Of a stretch of 48,121 bases of DNA, positions 16,319 to 25,037 are shown in pieces (position 1 is the first letter of the stretch; each line of letters opens with the position of its first letter). Both the position numbers and the translations under genes were made by a program. Source of the DNA: Streptomyces lonarensis (GTDB lineage Bacteria > Actinomycetota > Actinomycetes > Streptomycetales > Streptomycetaceae); assembly GCF_012033735.1 (NCBI RefSeq), contig NZ_JAAVJD010000013.1, forward strand, positions 1-48,121, given 5' to 3'. Below the pieces are notes generated by a model. It was not told the origin of the DNA. It worked only from the letters and a program-made list of their open reading frames with translations, and did no database searches.

Positions 16319-16801
16319 GTGACCGAGAACGAGCACGAAGCGAAGATGGCCCACCCGCGCATGGCCGCCGGCGCGCTCTTCTTCGACGACGCCGACCGGG
16401 TCCTGCTCGTCGAACCCTCGTACAAGGACTATCGGGATATCCCCGGCGGGTACGTCGAGACGGGGGAGTCACCCCTGCAAGCCTGCGTGCGTGAGGTCCA
16501 GGAGGAGCTCGGTATCAAGCCCGCGATCGGCCGTCTGCTCGTCGTGGACTGGGCGCCGAACCCGGGGGAGGGCGACAAGGTGCTCTACCTCTTCGACGGG
16601 GGGCGCCTCACCGCGGACGAGTGCCGGCACATCGAGCTTCAGGCCGACGAGCTTCGCGGTTACGCCTTCCACGACTCCCGAGAGCTGCCGGACCTCACGA
16701 TCCCTCGCCTCGTGCGCCGCATCACTGCGGGCATTGAGGTCCGTGCCAACGGGGCGACTGCCTACCTGGAGTGTGGAGCGGCGCCGGAGGCGGCCGCGTA
16801 G
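16319..16801 (+). CDS. Nudix hydrolase
   Basis: A 160-residue protein with a complete Nudix box, GGYVETGESPLQACVREVQE followed by ELG (about 41-63), so it should hydrolyse a nucleoside diphosphate linked to some group, with Mg2+. The GTG start is 10 bases after the regulator stop, without an obvious ribosome binding site, so translation may be coupled. It could recycle or clean a nucleotide-sugar or adenylate made by the divergent operon. The exact substrate cannot be read from sequence. Confidence 0.87.
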   Translation: MTENEHEAKMAHPRMAAGALFFDDADRVLLVEPSYKDYRDIPGGYVETGESPLQACVREVQEELGIKPAIGRLLVVDWAPNPGEGDKVLYLFDGGRLTADECRHIELQADELRGYAFHDSRELPDLTIPRLVRRITAGIEVRANGATAYLECGAAPEAAA

Positions 16802-16824
16802 CGAGGGAGCGTCGGGGCTGCCTC

Positions 16825-16844
16825 GTCAGGCAGGTCTGCCTGAC
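16825..16844. terminator. Inverted repeat after the Nudix gene
   Basis: GTCAGGCAG and CTGCCTGAC (9 bp each, 2-bp centre) start 24 bases after the Nudix stop, and a third CCTGACG copy follows near 16862. There is no T run. It may act as a terminator or be a protein site. Confidence 0.35.
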
Positions 16845-16874
16845 ACGCCGCTCGCCCATTGCCTGACGTGCTAA

Positions 16875-17750
16875 GAGGTTGTCTCACGTGGTGAGTTTCG
16901 TGAGTTTCTTGTAGCAGGTCAGCGTGGCGGCCAGGCCGAGGAAGGCGAGAGAGTGGGAGCCCTTTCGCTCGTATCGGACGGTGAGCCGTCGGTAGCCGAA
17001 GAGCCAGGCGATCGATCTCTCGATCTTCCAGCGGTGCCGGCCGAGACGTTCGCCGGACTCGATTCCCGGCCTGGCGATGCGCGGGACAAGTCCCCGTTCA
17101 CGCAGCCAGGAGAGGTGGTCAGCAGAGAAGTACGCCTTGTCGGCCCGGAGCTTGACCGGGCGGCGCCGACGAGGTCCGCGCCTGGAGCGGATGGCGGGTA
17201 TCGCGCGGATCAGCGGCTTGAGGGCGAGGCTGTCGTGCATGTTCGCGCCGGACACGGCCACGGCGAGCGGAAGGCCCTGGGCCTCGGACAACACGTGCAG
17301 CTTGCTGCCCTTCTTGCCGCGATCGACCGGGTTCGGCCCGGTCAGCGAGCCCCCCTTCTCGCCCGCACCGACGCGGCGTCCACGATCACCGAGGTCCAGT
17401 CGATCTCACCCCGGGCGCCAAGTTCGTCCAGGACCGCCCGGTGCAACCGGCGCCACAGTCCCGCCTCGGTCCACGCGGTGAACCGCCGGTGCGCCGTAGC
17501 GGGCGACACCCCGAACGTCTCCGGCAGATACCGCCAGGCACACCCACTGGTCAGCACGTACACCACAGCCGCGAACACGGCGCGCTCGTCCAGCGGCGCC
17601 GTCCCACCGCCCTGCGGACGAGAGTTGAACGACGGCAGCAACGGGGCAACCAGTTCCCACAGACCGTCAGGAACCAGCCGCTGCGACAGATCGACACTCA
17701 CGAAGAGACATCATGCCGCAGCTCCCAACACCACCACGTGAGACAACCTC
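16875..17750 (-). mobile_element. Complete IS5-family insertion sequence (IS427-like group)
   Basis: The 876-bp element has perfect 19-bp terminal inverted repeats, GAGGTTGTCTCACGTGGTG at 16875-16893 and its reverse complement at 17732-17750. Flanking copies of TAA (16872-16874 and 17751-17753) look like the target duplication. It carries two overlapping minus-strand frames joined by a likely -1 frameshift. It interrupts an NmrA-like gene on its right. Confidence 0.9.
16884..17701 (-). CDS. IS5-family transposase, two frames joined by a -1 frameshift
   Basis: The first frame (GTG 17701 to 17342, 119 aa) holds the DUF4096-type N-terminus (PDGLWELVAPLLPSF, SGCAWRYLPETFG) and the first catalytic Asp in SVIVDAASV. 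It ends just after a run of AA and six G (near 17351-17358). Re-reading one base there continues as GSLTGPNPVDRGKKGSKLHV and then the second frame (to 16884), with VAVSGANMHDS and the final RHRWKIERSIAWLFGYRRL that holds the catalytic Glu. This two-frame layout is normal for IS427-group elements. The full product would be about 270 residues. The copy looks intact. Confidence 0.87.
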
Positions 17751-17978
17751 TAAGGCCCGCAGCCTCTCGGCCGAATCCCCCCGCTGCGAATCGACGACGT
17801 AAACGGCACGTACGCCCGAGACGACCGGTTCCCACGTGCTTTCGTCGTACCAATCGAACCGGTTCTCTCCCGAACGGGAGGCAGGCCGGGAATGCGCGCC
17901 TCTCTCCGCCAGCATCGCAGCGACGTGGCGTCCCGTCTTTCCCGTGCCGCCGAGGACCAGATATGCATCTCGTTCCAT
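17751..17978 (-). pseudogene. 5' remnant of an NmrA-like NAD(P)-binding protein, cut by the IS element
   Basis: About 76 codons survive: MERDAYLVLGGTGKTGRHVA (Rossmann nucleotide loop GGTGKTGR), then RFDWYDESTW and GVRAVYVVDSQRGDSAERL. The frame ends at the TAA duplication at the IS edge. The sequence on the other side of the element (16801-16873) does not continue the protein, so the 3' part was lost by deletion as well as insertion. The intact paralogue at 24110-24943 shows what is missing. Confidence 0.8.
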
Positions 17979-18060
17979 GAAGGCATCTCACCACACGAGG
18001 AACGGCTGCGCGGCGGGAACGGTCGGATGACGCATCGGCACCGTCGGGCGGGAGACACGG

Positions 18061-21000
18061 TCATCGTCGGCGCTCCGGCCCGCCTGCCGGGATCGCGACC
18101 GCCTCCGGGGCGTCTCCGGCGCCGGCGCCGGCCAGCCCTCCCGCAGCGAACGCGGCTCTGAGCCGAGGCGGCGTCAATCTCGCGCCGATCGCAGCGGTGA
18201 TCCTCTCGACATCGCCGCGCTCCGCGGGGGGCAGCGGAGCACCCGCGGATCGGCGCATGGCGTCTGCCGCCCCCAGCAGCCACGCGGCGCGCTCCGCACC
18301 GCCGGCGAGGGCGTGCGCCCCCGCGAGCCCCTCCAGCGCGAGCGCCACGGCGCGCGGATCTCCGGTGCTGCGCGCGGCGGACAGCCCCTCACCGTGCAGG
18401 GCCAGCGCGGACTCGACGTCGCCCCGGAGCTCAGCGACGAAGCCGAGTTCTGCCAGCACCAGAGCCAGTCCGGTCATCGCACCCCGCTCGCGGTTCCAGT
18501 CGAGCCAAGGCCGCAGATGTGCCTCCGCGCGATCAAGGTCCCCCTGCCTCCTCGCCCCCAGCGCAATGCCCACCTCGGCGTACTGCTCGACCGGAAGATT
18601 CGCCTGCTCGACGGCCAGCAGGCGTGCTCGGCCGTGCAGTTCCTCTGCGCGCGGGTAAGCTCCCTGAAGCAGGGCCATGCGCCCCAGTCCGGCCAACTTG
18701 CGGGAGACCTCCGACCACAGCCCCAGCGCCTCGGCGATGGCGACGCCGTCGCTGTGCAGCCGGGTCGCGGACTCGTAGTCCCCCGTCGCCTCCGCCAGCA
18801 CGCTCAACATGTCCGTGGCCTTCAGCCGCCCCCACTGGTCCCCGAGATCCAGGAAGAGCGCCAAAGCCTCGTCGCCGTCGCGACGCAGCGAGACCAGATC
18901 GCCCCGCGCCATGGCGAGAGCGGCGCGGGTCGTGAGGGCCGCCGCCACCCCCCACCGATCCCCCGCGGCCCGGAAGACGTCCAAGGACCACTCGACGCGG
19001 CGCTCCCCGGCAGCCAACGCACCCACGCTCCAACAGGCGTGTCCGAGAAACCACTCGGCGCGGGCCCGGTGCGGGCCGACGGACTCCGGGGCAGGCAGTG
19101 GCCTGGCGCTCTTCTCGACGGCCGCGGGGTCTTCGCCTGTCAGAAGAGAGAACGCGGCGTGCCTGGCCAGGGCCTCGTCCTGGCCGGGTGCAGCCGGACA
19201 CGACCGATCCGCACCGTGGATGAGCCGAGCCACGGTTTCCAGTGATCGCTTCGCCTCCTCTGGTCTGCCCCGCAGGAACCAGTACCAGGAGAGGGCGTTC
19301 ACCAGCCTCAGCGCCATCTCGGGCTCGCGGCGCCTCTCGGCGGACTCGAGGGCCCTGGCGAGGTTGCCTGCCTCCGCGTCGAGCAGCGCCAGGGCCTTCT
19401 CCTGATCGCTCCCGCCGAGCCGGCTCTCGGCTTCCTCGGCGAGCCGGACGCAGTAGGCGAGGTGGCGGCTTTCCGCCACCTCGGTCTCGCCTGCCTCGTC
19501 GAGCCGCTCGCGTACGTAGGCAGCCACGGACTCCAGCAGTCGGTACCGTGTTCCGGCACCGCTCTCCGCCCTGACGACGAGCGACCGGTCGACCAAGCGG
19601 GGCAGCAGCTCCAGCACGTCGTGCGGGGCCACCCCGCCCCAGCTGCACACCTGCTCGGCGGCTCCCAGGGTGCAGCCGCCGACATGGACCGACAACCGGC
19701 GCAGGACCGTCCGCTCCGCGGCGTCCAACAGGTCCCAGCTCCAGCCGATCATGGCTCTGAGGGTCCGCTGCCGCTCCGGCCCGCTCGGGTTCCCTCTGGT
19801 CAGCAGGTGCAGTCGATCATCGAGCCGTTCGAGCAGAGTCCGGACGCCCAGGGCGCGGGTGCGCACTGCCGCCAGCTCCAGGGCGAGGGGCACACCGTCG
19901 AGATGACGGCAGACGGCCGCCACCGCGGGGGCGGTTTCGGCGTCGAGCACGAAGGCGGCGTCCGCGGAGGTCGCGCGCGCCACGAAGAGGCGGACAGCGC
20001 TGTACTGCTCCAGCACGGCGGGGTCGACGTCGGGCGGCAGCGGTTCCGGCGCCCGGGCGGTGCTGGTTCGCACAGCCCGGGGCGTCTTAGCCGGCGGCAG
20101 TTCGAGAGGAGGCACGGCCCACACCGTCTCGCCGGGCACGCCCAGCGGTTCCTGGCTGGTGACGAGCACCGCAAGGTGAGGGGCGTGCGGGAGCAGCGAC
20201 TGCACCAGGTCGGCGAGCGCGGCCAACACGTGCTCGCCGTTGTCCGCCACGAGCAGCAGGCGCTTCGTCGCGAGCGCGGTGAGGAGGCGCCGGGTCGGCG
20301 CGATGGGCTCGCGGACGGGGAGCGTCCCGGCCCCCGTACCCTCCCGGATGCCCAGTGCGCCCATCACCACCTCGGCGAGTGTGCCGGCGTCCGACGGGTC
20401 GCCCGGGCGGAGCGAGCCCGCGAACTCGACCAGCCACACGCCGTCGTCGAAGGATGCCGCCCGGTGGGTGGCGGTCGCCAGTGCGAGACGCGTCTTACCG
20501 ACACCACCCGGGCCCGTCAGCGTGACCAGCCGCTCGGCCGAGACCAGGCGACCGACCTCCGCGACGGCCGACTCGCGCCCGATCAGGCCCGACAGCGGCT
20601 GCGGGATGTTGCCGGGCGGAGGTTCGTGTCGTTCGTCAGCCGCGGGACGCCGGTGCGGGTCGAGCGGCGTCCGGGAGTGCGGCACCGCGCCGCGGGGGCG
20701 CCCGTGGGGAGATGCCGCACCGAGCGGCTCCTGTCGCAGGATCGCCAGGTGCAGGGCCACGAGTTCGGGCCCCGGGGCCAGCGCGAGTTCCTCGTCCAGC
20801 AGGCCGCGCAGCTCCCGATAGCTCTCCAGCGCCTCGGCGGTGCGTCCCGCGCGGTACAGCGCCCGCATGAAGAGGCTGCGCAGCCTCTCGCGCAAGGGGT
20901 GTCGGCCGACGAGATCCGACAGCTCGCCGATGAGTTCGTGATGTTCGCCCAACTCCAGACGGACCTCGCCGAGATCCTCCTGCGCGGCAAGGCGCTCCTC

Positions 21001-21474
21001 CGCGAGCCGGGCAATGGCGCCCCGAGCGAAGGGTTCGTCGGCGAAGTCCGCGAACGCCGCTCCCCGCCACAGTCCGAGCGCCTCCGACAGGAGCCCGGCG
21101 CGCACCGAAAGCTCGGCGGACGCCCGGGCCTCCGCGGTGAGCTGTTGGAACCGGCAGGCGTCAACTGCTTCGGCGGGGGTGTCGAGCGCGTAGCCCGGTG
21201 GTCGATGGACGACCGATCGCCGCCCACCCGGCTCCGCGTTCTCGAGCGCCCTGCGGAGTTGGGAGACCTTGCTGTGCAGGGAAGCCACGGGATTCGCCGG
21301 CGCGCGGCCCGGCCACACGTCCTCGATGAGGCGGTCGACCGGCACGGGCCGGCCCGGGCGGACGAGTAACGCCGCCAGCAGACCACGGACCTTCAGCTCA
21401 GGGACCCGGACCGGTCTGCCGTCGGCCGTCCGCACCTCCAGCGGGCCGAGCACCCCGAAACGCATGGCAGTCAC
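18061..21474 (-). CDS. Large SARP regulator (OmpR-type DNA-binding, BTAD, NB-ARC ATPase, TPR)
   Basis: A 1137-residue AfsR-like activator. The winged-helix DNA-binding domain is at about 5-100 and the bacterial activation domain (BTAD) at about 105-250. An NB-ARC ATPase follows from about 290, with Walker A GPGGVGKT at 321-328 and a Walker B-like LLLVADNGEH. TPR-like repeats fill about 700-1110. Such proteins switch on antibiotic clusters. The start is GTG 21474 or ATG 21465; neither has a clear ribosome binding site, so the mRNA may be leaderless. It is divergent from an oxidoreductase/exporter pair that it may control, and lies 5 kb from a truncated PKS, possibly left from the same cluster. 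Confidence 0.9.
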   Translation of the reverse strand: MTAMRFGVLGPLEVRTADGRPVRVPELKVRGLLAALLVRPGRPVPVDRLIEDVWPGRAPANPVASLHSKVSQLRRALENAEPGGRRSVVHRPPGYALDTPAEAVDACRFQQLTAEARASAELSVRAGLLSEALGLWRGAAFADFADEPFARGAIARLAEERLAAQEDLGEVRLELGEHHELIGELSDLVGRHPLRERLRSLFMRALYRAGRTAEALESYRELRGLLDEELALAPGPELVALHLAILRQEPLGAASPHGRPRGAVPHSRTPLDPHRRPAADERHEPPPGNIPQPLSGLIGRESAVAEVGRLVSAERLVTLTGPGGVGKTRLALATATHRAASFDDGVWLVEFAGSLRPGDPSDAGTLAEVVMGALGIREGTGAGTLPVREPIAPTRRLLTALATKRLLLVADNGEHVLAALADLVQSLLPHAPHLAVLVTSQEPLGVPGETVWAVPPLELPPAKTPRAVRTSTARAPEPLPPDVDPAVLEQYSAVRLFVARATSADAAFVLDAETAPAVAAVCRHLDGVPLALELAAVRTRALGVRTLLERLDDRLHLLTRGNPSGPERQRTLRAMIGWSWDLLDAAERTVLRRLSVHVGGCTLGAAEQVCSWGGVAPHDVLELLPRLVDRSLVVRAESGAGTRYRLLESVAAYVRERLDEAGETEVAESRHLAYCVRLAEEAESRLGGSDQEKALALLDAEAGNLARALESAERRREPEMALRLVNALSWYWFLRGRPEEAKRSLETVARLIHGADRSCPAAPGQDEALARHAAFSLLTGEDPAAVEKSARPLPAPESVGPHRARAEWFLGHACWSVGALAAGERRVEWSLDVFRAAGDRWGVAAALTTRAALAMARGDLVSLRRDGDEALALFLDLGDQWGRLKATDMLSVLAEATGDYESATRLHSDGVAIAEALGLWSEVSRKLAGLGRMALLQGAYPRAEELHGRARLLAVEQANLPVEQYAEVGIALGARRQGDLDRAEAHLRPWLDWNRERGAMTGLALVLAELGFVAELRGDVESALALHGEGLSAARSTGDPRAVALALEGLAGAHALAGGAERAAWLLGAADAMRRSAGAPLPPAERGDVERITAAIGARLTPPRLRAAFAAGGLAGAGAGDAPEAVAIPAGGPERRR

Positions 21475-21653
21475 AGTACTGCAGCCGGGTGGCCCCCGAA
21501 GGAGAACCGGAGTACTGCCCGCCTTCCCACCGAGGACCGTGAGTCGACCCCAAGGAAGCCGTAAGCCGCGCGGACCACAGTGGTTCCCGTCGGGCTTCGA
21601 GGAGCGCCTGACACGACCGGGCGGTCGAGAGAACGGCCGAGGAGAGGACCACG

Positions 21654-22325
21654 ATGCTGCGGGAGGACGGTGCCCGACTGGCCATCGTCGTCGACGACGT
21701 CCGACGGGCCGGCCTGAACCGACTGGCCACGGAGTGGATCAGCGGCCGGGCACACGTTCGCGGTGACTTCCAGGTGGACGTCCTGGACCTGGCGGAAGCA
21801 TGGCTTCCCGCCTTCGGGCCCACGGACGGCCCCGGTACCGACGAGGTGAGGGCGTTGGCGCCCTGGCTGGCTGCCGCGGATGCCTTCGTCCTGATCACGC
21901 CCGAGCGCAATCGGAGCTTTCCGGGTGCATTGAAGAACGCGATCGACTGGTACGACCAGGAGTGGCAGGCCAAACCGATCGGTTTCGTCTCCTACGGGGA
22001 AGCGACGGAAGGGCTCTGTGCCGTCACCCAACTGCGGCAGGTCTTCGCCCACCTGCACATGGTGACAGTGCGGGACGCCGTCAGCTTCCGCGCCCACGAG
22101 GCTCCGTTCCCGCCGGGCGGCCGCCCGGCCGTGGTCGAGCGGTGCGAACGCGCCGCGGCGGCCATGCTCGACCAGCTGAGCTGGTGGGCGCGCGCCCTGC
22201 GCGAGGCGCGCAAGAAACACCCCTACGGCGTCCGCGCCCGCACGCAGGCCCGGAACGGGAACGCCTGCGGTCGAACACCCTGCCACTGCACCTCGGACGA
22301 CACCACCCGGAATCTTTCCGAATGA
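21654..22325 (+). CDS. NAD(P)H-dependent FMN reductase-family protein
   Basis: A 223-residue flavodoxin-like protein. VDVLDLAEAWLP, then FVLITPERNRSFPGALKNAI and KPIGFVSYGE, match the NADPH-dependent FMN reductase/azoreductase family (usual form TPEYNRSFP; here R replaces Y). It should bind FMN and reduce flavin or a quinone-like substrate in the cytosol. ATG 21654 has GAGGAGAGGA 6-7 bases upstream. Its TGA overlaps an ATG of the exporter frame, so the two genes form an operon. The C-terminal 40 residues are Arg/Thr-rich and longer than usual. Confidence 0.85.
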   Translation: MLREDGARLAIVVDDVRRAGLNRLATEWISGRAHVRGDFQVDVLDLAEAWLPAFGPTDGPGTDEVRALAPWLAAADAFVLITPERNRSFPGALKNAIDWYDQEWQAKPIGFVSYGEATEGLCAVTQLRQVFAHLHMVTVRDAVSFRAHEAPFPPGGRPAVVERCERAAAAMLDQLSWWARALREARKKHPYGVRARTQARNGNACGRTPCHCTSDDTTRNLSE

Positions 22326-22348
22326 TGAGTACGCGAGGAGACATCCCT

Positions 22349-23968
22349 GTGTCCGTGAACACCCCGACGCCGGCCCCCGTGCGCGCCGGCCCCAAGGAGT
22401 GGGCGGGGCTCGCCCTGCTCCTGCTTCCCACGTTCCTGCTCACCGTCGATCTCGGTGTCCTGTGGCTGGCGACGCCGTACCTGACAGCCGACATCCGGCC
22501 GACGAGCGCCGAGTTGCTCTGGATCACCGACATCTACGGATTCGTGATCGCCGGCATGCTGGTGCTGATGGGGACGCTCGGCGACCGTATCGGACGCCGC
22601 AAGCTGCTGATGCTGGGCGCCGCCCTCTTCATCGTGGCGTCCTTCCTCGCCGCCTACTCCACCTCCCCCGGCATGCTGATCGGGGCGCGCGGGCTGCTCG
22701 GCATCGCCGGCGCGGCCATCCTCCCGGTCACCCTCGCTCTGATCGCTCACGTCTTCGAGGACCCGAAGCAGCGGTCGACAGCCATCGCGATGTGGGTGAC
22801 CGCCCTTTCGCTGGGCATCGCCGTCGGCCCCAGCGTCGGCGGCGTGATGCTGAACTCCTTCTGGTGGGGTTCCGTGTTCCTGCTGGCGGTGCCGGTCATG
22901 GCGCTCGCGCTGGTCGCCGCACCGGCGCTGCTCCCCGAGTCGCGCGACGAGAACGCGGGGCGGCTGGATGTCGTCTCCATCGTGCTCTTCCTGCTGGCGA
23001 TCCTGCCGGTGGTGTACGGCATCAAGAAGGTGGCGGAGGACGGCGTGTCGGGCCTCGTCCTGCTCTCGCTGGCGGTCGGCATCCTGTTCGGTGTGCTCTT
23101 CGCCCGTTGGCAGACCAGGGTCGCTCAGCCCGTCCTCGACCCCAGGCTGTTCACCGACCGGGTCTTCATCGGGGCGATGGTCCTGCTGCTGCTCGGCCTC
23201 GCCGCGATGAACGGCGTCCAGTACCTGCTGCCGCAGTTCCTGCAGATGGTCAGTGAGCTGTCACCGCTGCGTGCGGGGCTGTGGCTCATCGTGCCAGCCG
23301 TCGGTCTGATCATCGGCAGCCAGCTCACTCCCGGCCTCGCGGCCCGGACACGGCCCGCGTACGTCATCGCCGCAGGTGCGCTGCTGTCCCTCATCGGCTC
23401 GCTCATGCTGCTCCGGGTCGGGAACGACGATGCGGGAGTCGTCCTCGGCATCACCGGCTTCACCGTCATGATGCTGGGCCTGGCACCGATCACCGTCCTG
23501 GGCACCGACCTGGCGGTGAGCGCCGTCCCCCGCGAGAAGGCGGGGTCGGCGGGGGCGGCCGGCCAGACGAGCTACGAGCTCGGGCTCGCCTTCGGCATCG
23601 CGGTCACCGGCTCCATCGCGACCGCGGTCTACCGCTCGGAGTTGGGGAGTTCGGCACCCGAGGGTGTGAGCGAGGAGGCCCTGGCGGCAGCTCGCGACAC
23701 CATCGGGGGCGCCCTGGCCACCGCGGAGGAGCTGCCCGGCCCGCTGGGCGAGCAGCTTCTCGCTGCGGCGAGGACTGCCTTCACCAGCGGGTTCCACGCC
23801 GCCGCTGCGGTCAGCGCGGTCCTGGCGGTCGGATGCGTGGTGGTGGCGCTGACCCTGGTACGCGGCGCCCGCGCCGATGCCGAGGAGCCGAGCCCGCCGG
23901 CGGACGACTCCCCGGAGACCGCGGCGGACCGGTCGATGACGACCGCCGCGGACGTGGGCGCCCGCTAG
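22349..23968 (+). CDS. DHA2-type MFS drug exporter
   Basis: A 539-residue membrane protein with about 14 hydrophobic helices, of the QacA/SmvA kind that expel drugs using the proton gradient. LGDRIGRRKLL (motif A) is after helix 2, and GPSVGGVML (motif C type) is in helix 5. GTG 22349 has GAGGAG 8 bases upstream and is preferred; ATG 22322, overlapping the previous stop (ATGA), would add 9 residues. It is the second gene after the FMN reductase and is divergent from the SARP gene. It could export a polyketide once made by the truncated cluster nearby. Confidence 0.9.
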   Translation: MSVNTPTPAPVRAGPKEWAGLALLLLPTFLLTVDLGVLWLATPYLTADIRPTSAELLWITDIYGFVIAGMLVLMGTLGDRIGRRKLLMLGAALFIVASFLAAYSTSPGMLIGARGLLGIAGAAILPVTLALIAHVFEDPKQRSTAIAMWVTALSLGIAVGPSVGGVMLNSFWWGSVFLLAVPVMALALVAAPALLPESRDENAGRLDVVSIVLFLLAILPVVYGIKKVAEDGVSGLVLLSLAVGILFGVLFARWQTRVAQPVLDPRLFTDRVFIGAMVLLLLGLAAMNGVQYLLPQFLQMVSELSPLRAGLWLIVPAVGLIIGSQLTPGLAARTRPAYVIAAGALLSLIGSLMLLRVGNDDAGVVLGITGFTVMMLGLAPITVLGTDLAVSAVPREKAGSAGAAGQTSYELGLAFGIAVTGSIATAVYRSELGSSAPEGVSEEALAAARDTIGGALATAEELPGPLGEQLLAAARTAFTSGFHAAAAVSAVLAVGCVVVALTLVRGARADAEEPSPPADDSPETAADRSMTTAADVGAR

Positions 23969-24067
23969 GGGTCGGCCCGTCCGTCCCCTCGCCGCCGTGC
24001 ACCACTGACCGCACCCGCGGGCAGCCACGGCCGCGCGGGCGAGGGGGCGAGGGGGCGGCGGAACCGT

Positions 24068-24103
24068 GCGGTTCCCGGAGGCTCGAGGGTTTCCGGGAAC
24101 CGC
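24068..24103. terminator. Bidirectional hairpin between convergent genes
   Basis: A perfect 12-bp stem (GCGGTTCCCGGA with TCCGGGAACCGC) and a 12-nt loop lie between the exporter (plus) and the NmrA-like gene (minus). There is no T run, which is common in Streptomyces. Confidence 0.6.
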
Positions 24104-24109
24104 CGCGGC

Positions 24110-24943
24110 TCAGGGACGCCAGACCCCGGTGGCCGCCGTCACCCGGACGAAGTCGCCGAAGTCCCGCGGCTCGCGGCCCAGTACGCGCTGGACCCCGTCG
24201 GACAGGTAGGCACCTCGTCCCTCGCGCACCCACCCCAGTAGCTGGGCAGCCAGCTCGGCATGATCGAGCGGGAAGCCCCGCTCGATCAGGTGGTCGCGGT
24301 ACTGGTCCCCCGTCGCGTCGACGTACTCGATCTCCCGACCGGTCGCCTGGGCGATCTCCCGAACCGCGCCGGCGAAGGTGAGCAGCCGGGGGCCGGACAG
24401 GGCGTAGGTCTCCCCGGCGTGACCGTCCGAGGTGAGCGCCTCCACGGCCACCGCGGCAATGTCCTCGGCGTCGATCAACGGCTCCGGCCCCTCACCCGTC
24501 GGCAGGACCACCCGGCCGTCCCGCAACGGCAGACGCAACAAGGGGTCCTCGCTGAAGTTCTGTCCGAACCACGTCGGCCGCAGCACGGTCCACTCGGCGC
24601 CGGTCGCCTTCACCGCGCTCTCGGAGGCGAACCACTCCGGCTCGTCGATGTCCTGCCACGCCCTCGCCGACAGGAGGACGAACCGGCTCACTCCCGCGGC
24701 CACCGCCACGTCGCCGAACTCGCTGAGCAACGAGCCGGCGTCCTCGGTCTGGGAGTCCACCACGTAGACGGCACGGACGCCGTTCACCGCCGCGTCCCAT
24801 GTCTCCCGCTTGTGCCAGTCGAACGTGCACGGTCCGGAGCGGGCGGCGACCCTCACGGCCGCATCACGCTGCTGAAGTCCGCTCACCACACGGCGGCCGG
24901 TCTTCCCCGTGCCGCCCAACACCAGAATAGGCTTGTCAGTCAT
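24110..24943 (-). CDS. NmrA-like NAD(P)-binding oxidoreductase/epimerase-type protein
   Basis: A 277-residue atypical short-chain dehydrogenase. PILVLGGTGKTGRRV is the nucleotide loop. FDWHKRETWD, GVRAVYVVDSQ and SRFVLLSARAW follow, and the substrate half ends with YLSDGVQRVLGREPRDF. The Tyr-x3-Lys dyad is not evident, as in NmrA proteins that sense NAD(P) or reduce quinones. ATG 24943 directly follows GAGGGC. It is divergent from an AraC-type regulator 94 bp away, a frequent pair in Streptomyces. The fragment at 17751-17978 is a close paralogue. Confidence 0.85.
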   Translation of the reverse strand: MTDKPILVLGGTGKTGRRVVSGLQQRDAAVRVAARSGPCTFDWHKRETWDAAVNGVRAVYVVDSQTEDAGSLLSEFGDVAVAAGVSRFVLLSARAWQDIDEPEWFASESAVKATGAEWTVLRPTWFGQNFSEDPLLRLPLRDGRVVLPTGEGPEPLIDAEDIAAVAVEALTSDGHAGETYALSGPRLLTFAGAVREIAQATGREIEYVDATGDQYRDHLIERGFPLDHAELAAQLLGWVREGRGAYLSDGVQRVLGREPRDFGDFVRVTAATGVWRP

Positions 24944-25037
24944 GCCCTCACCCAACGTCCATCAGGGCATTCGAGTCGATGGCTCCGGGTGTCCGGTTGA
25001 TGTCCGTCCGTCTACCCCGGTGACCTACGATCGGCGC

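Noticed and set aside
19462..21369. Plus-strand frame opposite the SARP gene
   Set aside because: No domain is visible, and it mirrors a well-supported 1137-residue regulator.
21475..21518. Two AGTACTGC words as SARP binding repeats
   Set aside because: The 36-bp spacing does not match the 11-bp or 22-bp periodicity expected of SARP heptamer repeats, and one copy overlaps the putative start. Too weak to call.
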